Assembly: GCF_000708205.1 (NCBI RefSeq)
Contig: NW_014575563.1
Span: 1,936,068-2,000,067 of the forward strand
Length of the DNA stretch: 64,000 nucleotides
Direction: 5' to 3'
Origin: Mixia osmundae IAM 14324
Taxonomy: Eukaryota > Basidiomycota > Mixiomycetes > Mixiales > Mixiaceae
Position numbers and translations under genes: made by a program. The notes under the pieces are model-generated. The model was given only the letters and a program-made list of their open reading frames with translations, had not been told where the DNA came from and did not search any database. Positions 33,095-44,985 of the stretch are shown piece by piece. Each line of letters begins with the position of its first letter. The first letter of the stretch is position 1.

Positions 33095-36000
33095 ATGGAG
33101 GGTTCGCTGGAGCAGTCGCTCGACAAGGTACGTCTGCAGACGACCTCACAGGTGCCAGCGCAGAAGAAGCCGGCAATCGTGCTGGAAGCTATAGAGCAGA
33201 CACTGTCCGCCGCTTCCCCGTCTGCCGGCCCGTCGAGACCGAGCGAGACAGCCTACTATGTCGCTCTGACCGGCACACTGCAAAAGCTCCTGGCCGAGCA
33301 GAGCACGAGCGATGAGGAACACAAGGCAGCAGTGCTCTATCTGCTTGCGCTCATTGTACCTCACCTACCACGAGCGACGCTGCAGAGCAACGCCTTTGTT
33401 CTGCTTAGCCTGCTGAGCCAAATCAAGCTCGACGATGCTCCCATCATCAAATCAACGCTTACGATCGTACAGTCGCTCTATGCCTCACTCTCGCTGCAAC
33501 AGCTCTCGCAAGCTGCTTCAGTGCAATACTTTGCTCGTCTCTTACCCATCCTGATCGATCAGAGGCCCAAAGTGCGTCGCAAGGCACAAGAAACGGTCAC
33601 AACCATCATCAAATCGCCCCCGCCACCCTCTGTCACCCATCCTTATGGAGACCGTGTTGCCGACTGGGCTCTGAGCGCACTCGAAGGCCACATTCGAGCG
33701 CAAAAAGGCAAGGGCAAGAACAAAGATGCAAACAAGGAAAGCGATGCCCGGTGTATCGCTCTGCTCGTATTCATCAAGCATCTCGGCGGCTCCTGGCCTA
33801 CTTCTGTGAGTCTGTTATCGCCCTACCGCGCATGCTCTGACGCGCGAACCATCAGGCGATGCAACGATTGTGTGCTATCTGTCTCGCCGTACCCAAGACC
33901 GCAGGCGAAAATGCTTTCCTCGCCACCGCAGCCTTTGACGTGCTCGAGGAGTTGTTTACAAAGTCAAGCGAGTCTTTCGAAGAAGGCAAAGTGGCAGATA
34001 CGCTGCTCGGCGTCTTAGCATCGCGTCCGTCCGACCGGGATGACCGCATCTTGCCTGGCTGGCTGGCCGCTGTAGAGCACGGCTTTGTCGCCTTTGCCCG
34101 CTTCCAGCCCGAAGCCTGCAGCGCAATTCTATACTCAAATTATGCAGGACTGCAGGGCTATCTCCTCTCGGAAAGCCTGCCCGTCAGGCAAGCTGCTGCA
34201 TCAACACTGATCGCCTTGACTCGCTACGCCTTTAGCGATTCAGATATTTTGGCCAACAGCAAAGCTGACGCGCCGCTACCGCAAATCGCGAAGCTGACGC
34301 TAGAGAGCCTGACCAGCATGCGCTTCCAAGGGCTGCCGATGCCTCATTTGCTAGACACGATCACTGCTCTCTTCTCCCGACTGCGTCTACGGCCTCCTCC
34401 CGAGGCAGGCCAGTTGCGCGCAGAGCCCACTGCGGCTCGCTATCTTTCGGATCATGTCAGACTGATCGGCGCCATGCGGGCTTCGACTTCCTTCGAATTC
34501 AAAGAGCAGGCAGAGAAAGTTCTCACGATAGCAGTCGAAGTCTGCGGACCTCAATGGCTCCTTGCCATCCTGCCCCTCAATCTCGAGCCGGATAAGTGCG
34601 TTGCGTCATTATGCAAAGATGACCTAGCTGACGTCGACAGCAGCGCGGGCACCGAGGGACGTGCCTGGCTCCTACCTTTGCTGCGTAATAAGATTGCGAA
34701 CACTGAGCTCAGCCATTTTGTCGATTTCTTCGTACCTTTATCAGAGTCGCTCTTTGACAAGAAGTCCAAAGCCGAGCAAGCAGCGAAAGCGGCGGGCAAA
34801 GCCCAAGGGAGCGACGTCAGTGCAAAGATCTACGAAGCTCTTGTCGAGCAGATCTGGGCGCTCTTCCCCGGCTATTGCGATCTGCCGACAGACTTACACA
34901 CTAGCTTTACAAAGAAGCTTGGAGAACTGCTGTCCAATGTGCTATACACTCAACTCACTCTGCGTGCGCCGATCTTGCGGGGTTTGCAGCTGCTGGTCGA
35001 GCGCAACCAGTCAATGGCGCAATCTCAAGCTCCTCCAGACACACTGAGGCAGTCTTTTGGCGTCGATCAAGCGGCGGGTAAGCAGAATCTTGCCCTGCTA
35101 GCAAGCTACTCGAGCAATCTGCTCGCCGTCATGTTCAACGTCTTTGCAAAAGCGCCGCGCGAGCACAGAAACTATATCCTCGAAGCCATCTCGACCTATC
35201 TGTCCATTTCTAGCTCGTCTGATCTTGCCAACACTAGCCAAAGAGTACAGATAATGCTCAAGCAAGCGCTCGCCAAACAGGAGAAGCGGACCGACAAGAC
35301 GTCAGGAACCGCAATCGAGAGCACAGCGCATACCATGATGGATTTGCTGGTAGCAATGGTCCCTTTTGTCGACCAGACTACTAGCGCCTCTTTGCTCGAT
35401 CTAGCCCTGTCAGACGCTGGTATTGGCTGCTCGGATGGCACACTGCAGAAGAAAGCATATCGCCTGCTTACTCGAATGACAGAGACCACTATTGGCAGCG
35501 CCCTGATCTTCGCTCAGCTCGACGAGCTCCTCACACGTCTCTACAGTAATGCTGCGCGGACGCCTGCTGCGGCAAAGCCAGACAGGATCTTACTGACGAC
35601 TGCGCTTGTCAATCGGCTACCTACATCGCGTCTTGATGCAGTCCCGACTCTGCTGCCCGAGGCCATCTTGGCCACTAAAGAGTCAAATGAGAAGACACGA
35701 GAAGCAGCTTACGATCTCTTGGTCCTCATCGGACGCAAAATGCAGGCCGGCGGTACGGTCAAGCGACCTGTCATCAATGAAGACGACGATAGCGCGGCAA
35801 TGACGGAAGACGCGCCCGCCACGCTCGAAGAGTATTTCACAATGGTCGCGGCTGGTCTTGTGGGCAGCTCACCCCATATGATCTCAGCTACGATCACAGC
35901 GCTCTCTCGTCTCGTCTTTGACTTCCACAGTATGTTCCTGCTGGCATATAAAGGATGAGCTAAATTGTGCGATGCAGCATCGCTGACGTCCAACACGCTT

Positions 36001-37107
36001 GGCGAATTGCTAGAGACAAGCAACGTCTTTCTGTCTTCCGCCAATCGAGAGATTGTCAAGTCCGCAATCGGCTTCGTCAAGGTCTCCCTCGTGTGTCTCC
36101 CGCTGGTAACAGTACAGCCGCATCTGCCAGCGCTTGTACCGAGTTTGCTCAAATGGTCACACGAGCACCGAAATCACTTCAAGCTCAATATTCGTCACAT
36201 ATTCGAGCGGCTGATTCGCAAATTTGGCGCGGATGCCATTGCAGATATCGCCGGCGATGACGACCGTAAGCTGGTCGCGAGCATCAAGAAGAGGCAACAA
36301 CGTGAGAAAAAGAAGCGGACAGCAGCAGTAGAGGCACGACAGGACGGCGAGGACAGCGAGGGAGAGACGCATGCGCCCAAGCAACAGGCTCGCAATGCCT
36401 TTGACGAAGCTTTGCACGGTAGTGAAGACGAAGCCGAAGGCAGCGAGGGCGATGAGCCAGCGGCTCCCAGCAAGGGTAGAGCTCAGAAGCAGGCTAAACA
36501 GTCGCGATCGCACGACAAGACAGTGCAGGCCCACGGGACCTTCCTTGACCAAGAAGATGAAGATGACGATCCCATCAATTTGCTCGATCACGAGATTGGC
36601 TCTAAGCTCAGCAATGTGCAGCAACCGGCGCGTCGGAGAAAAGCGGCAGCGCCAGCCTTTGCGACGGACAAGCGGAGCGGAAAGCTCGTCTTTGCAGAGG
36701 GTGACGCGACTGCCAGCGAAGAGCCAATCACGACGGATAGCGTGGGAGCATACATAGAGGCTTTGCGGGGCGAGGACAGTCACCGCCATGATGCGAAAGG
36801 CAGGGTCAAGTTCAACAAGAAGCGACACATCGACGATGTGGAGGACCCTGGAGAAGGAGGCGTAGAACTAGTCAAACAGCAGTTACGTGACCTCGGTATG
36901 GACGCAAAGCAAAAGAAAGCACGGAAGATTGTGCCGACTAAGCTGGGCTCAGAGTTCAAGGCGAAGCGGGCCGGTGGCGACGTCACAAAGAATGGCCAAC
37001 AGCCATTTGCATACCTGCCCATGGCTGCTGCAGTGACGGGCAAGCGTGCAAAACACGGCAACACGGGTATCAACATCACGGGCAAGCGTCAGAAGGCGAG
37101 ACGCTAG
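33095..37107 (+). CDS. RRP12: Rrp12-like ribosomal subunit export factor (NUC173 domain)
   Basis: Rrp12 is a HEAT-repeat protein that binds Ran and pre-ribosomes and aids export of both subunits. The start MEGSLEQSLDKVRLQTTSQV matches the family N-terminus. HEAT-like repeats continue through RDFVEM-type helices such as LYLLALIVPHLPRATLQSNA, LPILIDQRPKVRRKAQETVT and FVKVSLVCLPLVTVQPHLPA (NUC173 region), then HFKLNIRHIFERLIRKFGAD. The C-terminus is highly charged: KKRQQREKKKRTAAVEARQD, several acidic blocks, and NITGKRQKARR. Two GT-AG introns (33808-33855 and about 35932-35977) were placed. Protein about 1,300 residues, close to the family size. Tail-to-tail with the aquaporin-like gene. Confidence 0.9.
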
Positions 37108-37357
37108 CGCGCATAACATGGTGCTCAATCCGCTCGTGGCTGGTATACAATGTCTCGCCATGCAATCCGCTTGTGTAAGCAGTGTGCACCAGACGAGTGA
37201 GTGTGCATGCAGCGAAAAGCTTTAGTGGAGCCTCATGAGTTCGATCGGAGGTAATAGATGCATGACCAAGTGCATTTGCTGTTTGCATTACAATGCCCGT
37301 AACTGACTAGACTCGATTGAAAACATGTAGTGCGATCCTTACGTTCGGACTTTCCCA

Positions 37358-38813
37358 TTAGTTTCGCTGTTCGTGGTGGAAGCCGTCCTTCTCCTCTGCA
37401 GTGAGATAGCCGGTCATGTTACCGCCTTTGAGGGCTGCGCCCTCATTGACACCATGAGCCTTGCCGTTGCCGTTCTGAGCGGAGGAAAGATGATTCGAGT
37501 TGTTGGGGCCGGTCGACTTGTTAGAAATGACTCTGGTCACTTCATCGGCGGGAATCTGTATGACCACATCAGTATGGCAATTCAAGCTCTCGAAGCTGGT
37601 CTTACCTGTACGGTCTGAGGACGAGCAGAGTCGGAGAGGATGAACACTTGCACGGCAGCGCCGGCAATAGTTGCCGGAATGTTGACGAGGGCAGCGATTG
37701 CGGAGTATTGAGCTGGGAATGACTGGCGTCCGAAGAAAATGCCAGCGACGAAGCGACCACCCAAATCACGCGCAGTGTTAAGAGCGATCCCGTTCTCTGC
37801 GAAGCCGACAATGCAGACGAAATAGGAAAGACCGATGAGCATAGGCGCGGATGAGAATGAGACGAAGGGATTGCTAGGATCAAGGACTGAGAAGACCAGG
37901 ATGGCAATGAAGGCATTGGCAATGATCTGTTCAGCGCAAAGTGAGCTCGGCGCCATTGTTCAAGATATACTGACGTACCTCTCCCAATGCAACTGCTCCG
38001 AAGCTCGATTCTGGGTTCGGGAACAGAGCGAAAACACCGGCGGGTCCGGCAGTCGAGTAGATGGATGCTTCGCCAACGGCGCCCAGGGCACGGAGCTCAG
38101 TAGCGATTGGTTGGAGCTGATCCTTGTAAGCGCCGTATACGAACAATGACGCGATGAATGCGCCAAGGATCTGGCTGAGAATGTAGAATGGAGCCTTTCT
38201 CAACGGGAAGCCCTGAGAAGTAACGCGCATGTCAGCGCGTCAAAGCGATTTGCTCGTCGTAGCTTGCTTTAAAGATGACAAATGCGATGGTGTAGCATGG
38301 TGACAAGTGACCACCAGATGTAGGCGCAGCAACCTGTACATATGATCAGATGACCTGTACGAGATGTGGACTTTGGCGCGTACAATAATACCGAACGCGA
38401 TTCCGACGGCATAAGACAGGGCGATGTTCAAGATGCTACCGAACCCGGCGACCTTTGCGACAGTGCTGGTGTAGAAAGATGCTGTAGCCGAGATACCGCA
38501 GAAAACGTAGAAGAAGACACCGATGCACTCGGCAGCGCACTCCATGAGCAATCGAGGACGGTTTGTCTCCTGCGAGCGATACATCAGTATGTTTGGCAAG
38601 ACTGCAGCAAGGGACCACACACCCAGCGAACCAGCCAAGCCGGCGCGGCGGGGTGCTGAGCAACGTGATGCTGAGGGGTCTCGTGCTCGCGCACCACGTC
38701 CTGAACCCGAAGAGAGTCAGTCTAGATTTCGCGGCCGGTGATGACAATGAACGTACGGCCACTCCGACCTCCATGGTGCTCGGCGTGAGCTCGACACGAT
38801 TGTGAGAAGTCAT
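37358..38813 (-). CDS. Aquaporin-like major intrinsic protein with both NPA motifs altered
   Basis: A MIP-family channel. Traced segments in order: MTSHNRVELTPSTMEVGV; APAWLV-ETNRPRLLMECAAE; CIGVFFYVFCGISATASFYT (helix 1); LNIALSYAVGIAFGII (helix 2); VAAPTSGGHLSPCYTIAFVI (loop B); FKGFPLRKAPFYILSQILGA (helix 3); IANAFIAILVFSVLDPSNPF (helix 4); APMLIGLSYFVCIVGFAENG (helix 5); IALNTARDLGGRFVAGIFFG (loop E); and helix 6. The first NPA is replaced by SPC and the second by NTA, although the arginine after the second is kept. An intron at 38213-38267 needs a GC-AG border (TAAA|GCAAGC) to join VIFK to GFPLRK; the others are GT-AG. The tail is polar and Asn-rich. Substrate unknown. Confidence 0.82.
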
Positions 38814-39377
38814 CTTGCTGAGTCTTCGGTGTTAGCGAATCGATGCGGACGATGCTGCATCAATCGAGCGGATGTTAGTGGGCGTCAAGGTGCGCGGACT
38901 GAGCGTGTACGTACCGACGATGTGCGCTTGTCGGAGTAGTCGCTTCGAAGCAAGCGGTTGTGAGCGATTCGCAGCTAGAAACGAGTGAGCAGACGAATCT
39001 GGGGTAAGGAGAAAGCAGGACGCGGGGGGATGACCATGCGAGCGAGCGATCGGACTTAGTGGTCGCTTGATGCATTTTTCCGCACAGCTCGTCCGTAGCA
39101 GGTCACGCAGAGCAGGGAAAGGCACTGAGCTGCGACTAGCTTTTCCGATCATGAAGTCACGATCAAACCCCGGATTGACCACGAGTGATCGAAGAAACGC
39201 GGGGAAGCCTGGCTCAGGGCGTTGGGCCACTCAAAGCGATTTGTAAGCGAGACTGCCGAAATATCCGGAGCATTGCCGAGTATAGGCGGGCGCAGTCGCA
39301 ACCGGTAGATCCCTGCCAGACAGCCCTGACTGCTTGAAGCTAGAATAGATTGTATGGACAGAGGCTTGCTTACGTTC
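38814..39377. other. Intergenic stretch without a supported gene
   Basis: 564 bp between the start of the aquaporin-like gene and the end of the thioesterase gene. A 132-codon minus-strand frame (38832-39230) is open, but it is Ser/Arg/Pro-rich and shows no family motif, so it is more likely promoter or 5' UTR sequence. Confidence 0.45.
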
Positions 39378-40952
39378 TCACGGCAGGATCATCCGCCGGA
39401 GTCTCTGTCCGGCCTCACGGCGCCGCATTGCGTCCAGCCAGTCCATCGCGTCCACTGGACACAGTAAGCGGAAGCAATATCCGGAATAGGCGGACTTACA
39501 GTACTGCCTCGGCAACACGTAGCGTTGGAGAGGTTCCTCGCAACTAAAGCTAAAATGGAACGTATTTGTTGAGCGCGACTGATGAGTCGACAAGTTGGTC
39601 GTTGAGGCTACACCATAAACATCAGCTGTGTCTCACAGGTATGCGGGTCAGCACACCGAACACTGAGACCTGGAAGGATCGATGCTGTCCTTCTGCTGCT
39701 GCAAAGGTGACAGCAGCTTTTAAGTTGAGCAATTCACCAATGTTGACCGGCAGCTTAAAGATCAACTCGCTGGTTGCCATCGAATCAGCATTGAAGAATG
39801 CAAACCAGCTATACACTGACTCTAATGCTAGGAACGAGACCTTTTGACGCGCAAACAATACAGCTGTGGCGTACGCCAATTCGTAGGCGAGCCTCATGAG
39901 ATAGCCCCCGAAAATTGTCGCGTTGACATTTCTATCGACGGGCTGGGTGATCGTGTTGGAGACCAACTGGGTGTCATTGATCCATATCGCTTTCGCCGGC
40001 AGTCTGCCTGATGGACCATAGATGTCGTTCTTCAAGAAAAGATGGTGCAATAAGTCTATTTCACTGCTCCGAGGCGGCTGCTTGTCCAGTGCCGCACGAG
40101 CGGTCTGCTGCTTGCGCTCCCTCTGCTGCTGGCCCAGCCGGAGCAGTGTATCCTCGTCGGATGTGCCTGTCACGAGCTGGGGGATTGCCTTGGCTCGGCC
40201 GGTCGCCTTGTCGCGACAAGCCATCGTGAAGCGGGACACGAGCAGCGTCTTAGGCTGCTTCGCGTGTCCACGACTTTCGCTTATCGACTGAAGCTTCATG
40301 AAGATCTCCATCGTAGAGTTGGAGGTGTACGAAACATGTCCAGACATGCGCAAGTCCTCTGGCCCATCTGACAGAAGATCCGATTCGAGCGCGTCGATTC
40401 TGTCGACTGCAGCCGTCACCAAGAAGACACCGTACTTGTCCAAGTCGTCAAAGCTTGCGATATCTGGAAGAATGTGCAGATAAGCGACGCAGCCTGCCAA
40501 GGTGTCGAGATCTTCTAGCAGACGACCAAGTCGAATTTGGTAATCTGCCCCAATATATTCGTCCAGCAGCTTGCCGTCACTCTCAAGAGGCAGATCCCAG
40601 CTCAAGTAAGAATCTGACATTCGACGCCGCTCGAGCGGTAGCCTGCTTTGGCCTGATTGAGGCCCCGCGTCGGTTGCTCAGGGCAAAGAGCTTACGGCGT
40701 AAAAGCGGCATCCGCGCTTGGCGACTTGCGCGTCTTGCGCTCAGCCCATGTGACGGCCAATCTACGCCGTGCTAGCATATCTTTGCTGAACTCTGCTTTG
40801 AGTTCTTTGCGTTTCTCGTCGTGAACGATGGACAGCTCGTTGATAGACCGAACGACATGTCGCTCGGATGTGTCGTTAGGAGCTGTGGCATATCTCCGTG
40901 CTAGCTGCAGCGGTCCTCCTGGAGCAGCTGTTCGCAGGCATTTGAGGCGCAT
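39378..40952 (-). CDS. Acyl-CoA thioesterase of the ACOT9/mitochondrial hotdog type
   Basis: A double-hotdog acyl-CoA thioesterase. The first exon starts MRLKCLRTAAPGGPLQLARR, a mitochondrial-looking presequence; an in-frame ATG at 40997 would add 15 residues. A GT-AG intron joins AAFTP to LPLERRRMSDSYLSWDLPLE, then EYIGADYQIRLGRLLEDLDT and LAGCVAYLHI (first hotdog). RSSEIDLLHHLF and TQPVDRNVNATIFGGYLMRL (second hotdog, with an NVNATIFGG substrate-loop motif) follow. Two short exons complete the end: STNTFHFSFSCEEPLQRYVL and PRQYLDAMDWLDAMRRREAG. About 470 residues. Head-to-head with POP5 over 120 bp. Confidence 0.87.
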
Positions 40953-41072
40953 AGGTAGGAAACAGAAGCTTGACGAGTGCTCGACGGATAGCAGCAACGC
41001 GAAAGCCGCGAGAATCGTCGAAATCTCGTAAGACCGTCAGTGTCGAGTGCCGATCTTCAGCGCAGGTAGCGG

Positions 41073-41508
41073 ATGCGCTTCAAGAACCGCTACTTGCTAG
41101 CAGAGTTCATCTTCGCGCCAGACAGCGACGCCCCGAGCTTCAGCGAGTCGGACATCGTGCGCCTCGTCAGGGATGCACTCTCGGTCAATTTTGGCGACGC
41201 AGGATGGGCGGAGGCAGGCTCAAGTCTGAACGTCAAATACCTCTCGCCGACGACCCACATCATGATCTTGCGCACGCCGCGATCGGCTTGTCAGCTCGTC
41301 TGGACCGCCCTCACGCTCACAAGGCAGCTCAAGGGCGTCGATTGCATCATTCGCGTCATGCATGTCGGTGGTAGGTCTCAACTCTGCTCGTACAGCACGG
41401 CGTGGGCTTGCTGATACAATGCCAGGCACGATTCGTAAGAGCCAACAGGCTGCCATCAAGTATGACCGCGATCTCATCCTGCGCCGAGCTACGCAAGGTT
41501 CGATTTGA
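41073..41508 (+). CDS. POP5: RNase P/MRP protein subunit Pop5
   Basis: Pop5 is a core protein of RNase P (tRNA 5' processing) and RNase MRP (rRNA processing). The start MRFKNRYLLAEFIF is the family signature, followed by RDALSVNFGDAGWAEAGSSL, KYLSPTTHIMILRTPRSACQ and GVDCIIRVMHVG. One GT-AG intron (about 41370-41431) leads to GTIRKSQQAAIKYDRDLIL and RRATQGSI. About 125 residues, within family range. Reading through the intron would give a stop at 41414 and lose the conserved TIRKSQ-type end, so the spliced form is preferred. It faces the neutral trehalase gene across a 277-bp convergent gap in which no gene is seen. Confidence 0.9.
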
Positions 41509-41785
41509 CGCTGTCAATTCGTTCTCTGCTGATGTTCGACAACAGCGCTGCAAAGCTCAGCGAATGACGAAGAGACCCGCACGCTGCTCCTGCAATCAGA
41601 GCAACTCATCAATGCCATCGCGGAATGAGTGCCTGCGAGCCGACCAGTCATTCATTCGCCCGGCAAAATTGCCACGCGCCATTGCCTGCGAGACCGCTCT
41701 GCTCACGCGACCGAAAGGCGAGCGGGCGCGTCGACAGATCTACATGACATTGTACAAGCAACATTGTCTAGATGCGTGGTGCAAG

Positions 41786-44522
41786 CTACTCGGCTTGCGT
41801 ATTGTCGTCTGCGCTCAGATCAAACGGAATCTTGTCCTCGCTGTGATGATGAGGTCTCCTTGCTGCTGCGAAAAATACCTCTGGCTTGGTCAGAGCGCCC
41901 AAAGCGCGCCGTTGATGCGATGTCATGAGCGTCAGACCGATTTGATAGGAAGCATTCCTGCTCTCGAGTGTTTGAGCCCACATTACGAGCAGGCCAGTGA
42001 GGAACGCACGTCCAGCCGAAACCGCCGACAGGCACATACTGAAAATCCACACCTTGGTTGCCATACTCCGCATCGACGCGGTGCGAAAGCTTGACGGCGT
42101 CGAATTTCTCTGGTACTACGCCGTTGAAGTCGACGAACGCGGCTGTCAACCTAGAACGGATACATCAGCATTGCGTGCTCGCATACGAATGACGAGCGCA
42201 CATGTACAGCCACCGATAAGCAAGTCGCTGAGCATCAATCGTGTAGCCATACCGCTCGAGACCGACCCAGCATAGGATCTGATGAGGCGACCAGGCGCTC
42301 GGCCAGTCCCACTGTCTGCTGGGGCCGCTCAATCTCGACTGACCTGTCGACTCTTCCGTGCCGGCAACGAGCCCTCCCATCACTTCGAATTTGGGCAGAG
42401 CTTTCTTCACGAGTAAGTCGGCTTGCGGAGGGGTCGCCATGCCTGACCAAAGCGGCCAGAATGTTGCAGCGCTTTCATAGACCTCTTGCGCATGCTTGAC
42501 GGTGTTATAGTCGAAGAACATCCCTTTGCCTTCGTTCCAGCAATAGTGATCCACGAGCTTCTTGCGTCGCCTCGCTCGCTCGATCCAATCGGATGCTTTC
42601 TGCTTCTTGCCGGTCGAACGCTCGCCGGACACATGTGCAGTCTCGTGCGGAACTTCCGTGCCAAAGGGAAAGGGCGCAAGTGCAAAGTCTTCGTCGAGCT
42701 CGAAATCATCGTCAAATACCTCGCTGATAGCCGTCGCAACATCACTGAACGTGGTGGGTTAGCTCCAATTTGATCCGCAAGTACTGAGACATACGTCTCG
42801 TATTTGAAGAGCAGCGCGTTGAGGTCGATGGTTGCCAGATCTGCACACTTGCCTTCCAGACGATAGCTCGTGTCGTGCCCGCTCTCCCGCACCGCACGAT
42901 CGTGCAGGAAGAAGGCGTCAAGCTCAGGTTCTTCGATCTCGCCAGAATTGTACTTTCGGATGTAGTCGTTTACGCTGATGCCGTTCTTCTTGGCATAAGG
43001 CTGAAGGACATGCGTAAAGTGGGATGCTTCCGTCTCTGGCGGAATGCCTTTGCCATCGGGTCGGTAGCGCGAGAGTCCTGTCTTCGGGTCTAGTCTGGGC
43101 GCTGCCATCCAGACGACATGATATTCCTTGATAGCGGCTTTGATCGCGCGACGAAGCCACTCTTTGTTCGCCGCATTGTGCTCAAGACGAGCATAGACTT
43201 GCATCGCGAGGTCTGTCAGAAACGGCGGCTGGGACCGGCAGAGATAGTAGCTTCTGCTGCCGTTGAGTATCTTTCCATAGTGCCTGATCTCGAATGCAAA
43301 GTGCTCCACGATGCCCCTCGCTTTCAGCACGTCGTCATCGACGAGCAGGCCGAGTGCGATGAAGTACGAGTCCCAATTGTACAATTCATTGAATCGCGCG
43401 CCGGGCACGATGAATGGGATGCCGGCTAGTGTCTTTTCGCCAGAGCCAGTCATTGTCCTTTCCATGGCCAGTGCGAGGATGCCTGGCTTATCATTGAGAG
43501 ATTGTACATATTCTGCTGTGATCTCCCGTGGCAGAATCTGCACATCCAGTCCTAGCTCGGGCTTGGCGAGGGCCATACGACGATAGTAAGCTGCCATCTC
43601 TGGCTCATCAATTGGCACGTAGATGCGAGGAGCTTGGTTTGATCCGCGATTCTTGGGGTCTTTGCAAATCGCTTCCAGGCCTTCTTCGTCTATGGACCGA
43701 GTAAGGTTGTGCCAGAAGATCGTCTTGATCATACGAGATAAACGGTCAACAGGGTTCTCGCTCAATCTTGCCTGATCCAGCACGATATGCCTGCGACCGA
43801 ACTGACGCGCCAAAGCAAGCTCCTGAAGCAGAACACTGAGCATCCAGGTGCCCCGTACCTGTGTGGAAAGATGCTGACTGAGCCTGAAGTATCAGGGTAG
43901 GCAGACAGAAGGACCAACATCAAAGGACTTGAAGCCGTTGGACGTGGCCGTTCCGAGGGCGATAATCTTAGGGCCGGCATCAGTGATTGAGATCTGCTCA
44001 TCGATCAGCCGGATGCCAGAGCTCACATGATTGTGAGCACCTGAAAGTCACCATCAGTGTCCTCTTGCTCGAGGATCAAACGCATAGTCGTGTCGACGTC
44101 AATGAGGAACTTGCGAGGTTCGGCGTCTTTCGCATCTGCGCTCTCGTCAGGCGATGAGACGAGAACCCATTGAGATGACAGCACCATGAGAAAGCCTGCG
44201 TTGCACTCGCGTCGTCTCTCCTTCCCAGACATTGGGCCTCCTTACGGTACCACCTGTCTCGCCGCGCTGTCATAGGCAATCGTGAGCTGATCAAGCTTGC
44301 ACCTGGCGGCAAACCGACCAAAGACAAAGTTCTGGTCTTGAGTCCAGCAACGGGTCTGTCATCTTTGTAGTATGTCGATGCTTGCGCAGTGGCAGGGAGT
44401 GCAGCTCCGCCGTATACGTCGCCGCGTTCGCTCGTGCTTGTCGCTGCAGCTTGATTGTTTGGAGTGCCCAGAGGAAGAGGCTTTTTGAGATCTGCTATGG
44501 TGTCTGCAGCTCCGCCGTCCAT
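41786..44522 (-). CDS. NTH1: Neutral (cytosolic) trehalase
   Basis: Hydrolyses intracellular trehalose to glucose; fungal neutral trehalases are activated by PKA phosphorylation and 14-3-3 binding. The N-terminal exon [20 protein letters not shown] is followed by a basic RRRE patch. The calcium-binding region is [13 protein letters not shown], then [20 protein letters not shown]. The GH37 core shows [100 protein letters not shown] and [15 protein letters not shown]. The last exon gives [20 protein letters not shown] and a tail ending NTQAE. About 750 residues over six or so exons with GT-AG introns. Confidence 0.92.
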
Positions 44523-44985
44523 GCTCTACGCAAGCTGACCGCCAGCTAAGGCAAGGGCCGTGTGCTAAGACCGACAAGCGACCGGTCGCGTCGCAACCTC
44601 GGCGCTTTGGCTTTGGCTTCGGCTTTGGCGCTTTGGCTCCTGCTCGGGGACCTACCTGATCCATGGAGCCAATCATGTAGAGGAAGACGGCAGACAGCAA
44701 AAACATCTCACGTCCAGCTCACAGCGCACAAGCTAGCAGACATGAGGAAAAGAGCACACTTGCGTGTACAGTAACAACAGGATGGATGAAAGAGCGCCCT
44801 GCTGACAGATTGACTCGAGTGAAGAGAGCTGGTTCGACAGACAGGCCGGCAGCGACTGGAGCGTCAAGTATGTCAGACCTGGTGTTGACAGAGAGGTGAT
44901 TCGCAACAGTGCCGGCAGTAGCTGACAGTGTACAGTCGATCTCTTCCAGGGCTGTTGACGTCGATCCGAGTTGTACAACGCAAGG
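44523..44985. other. Intergenic region upstream of trehalase
   Basis: 463 bp between the trehalase start and repeat copy B. A short tandem tract of GCTTTG/GCTTCG units at about 44607-44640 encodes only low-complexity PKPKPK or LALALA peptides in the overlapping frames. No gene is supported. It probably contains the trehalase promoter. Confidence 0.45.

Noticed and set aside
38832-39230. 132-codon minus-strand frame upstream of the aquaporin-like gene
   Set aside because: Ser/Arg/Pro-rich with no motif or splice partner; typical of chance frames in GC-rich promoter DNA.
41509-42094. Plus-strand frame continuing past POP5 through the trehalase 3' end
   Set aside because: It is antisense to conserved trehalase exons ([23 protein letters not shown]) and reads through the POP5 intron.
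44359-44774. Lys/Pro-repeat and Leu/Ala-repeat peptides on opposite strands near 44600
   Set aside because: Both are products of the same short GCTTTG tandem tract and have no other protein-like character.
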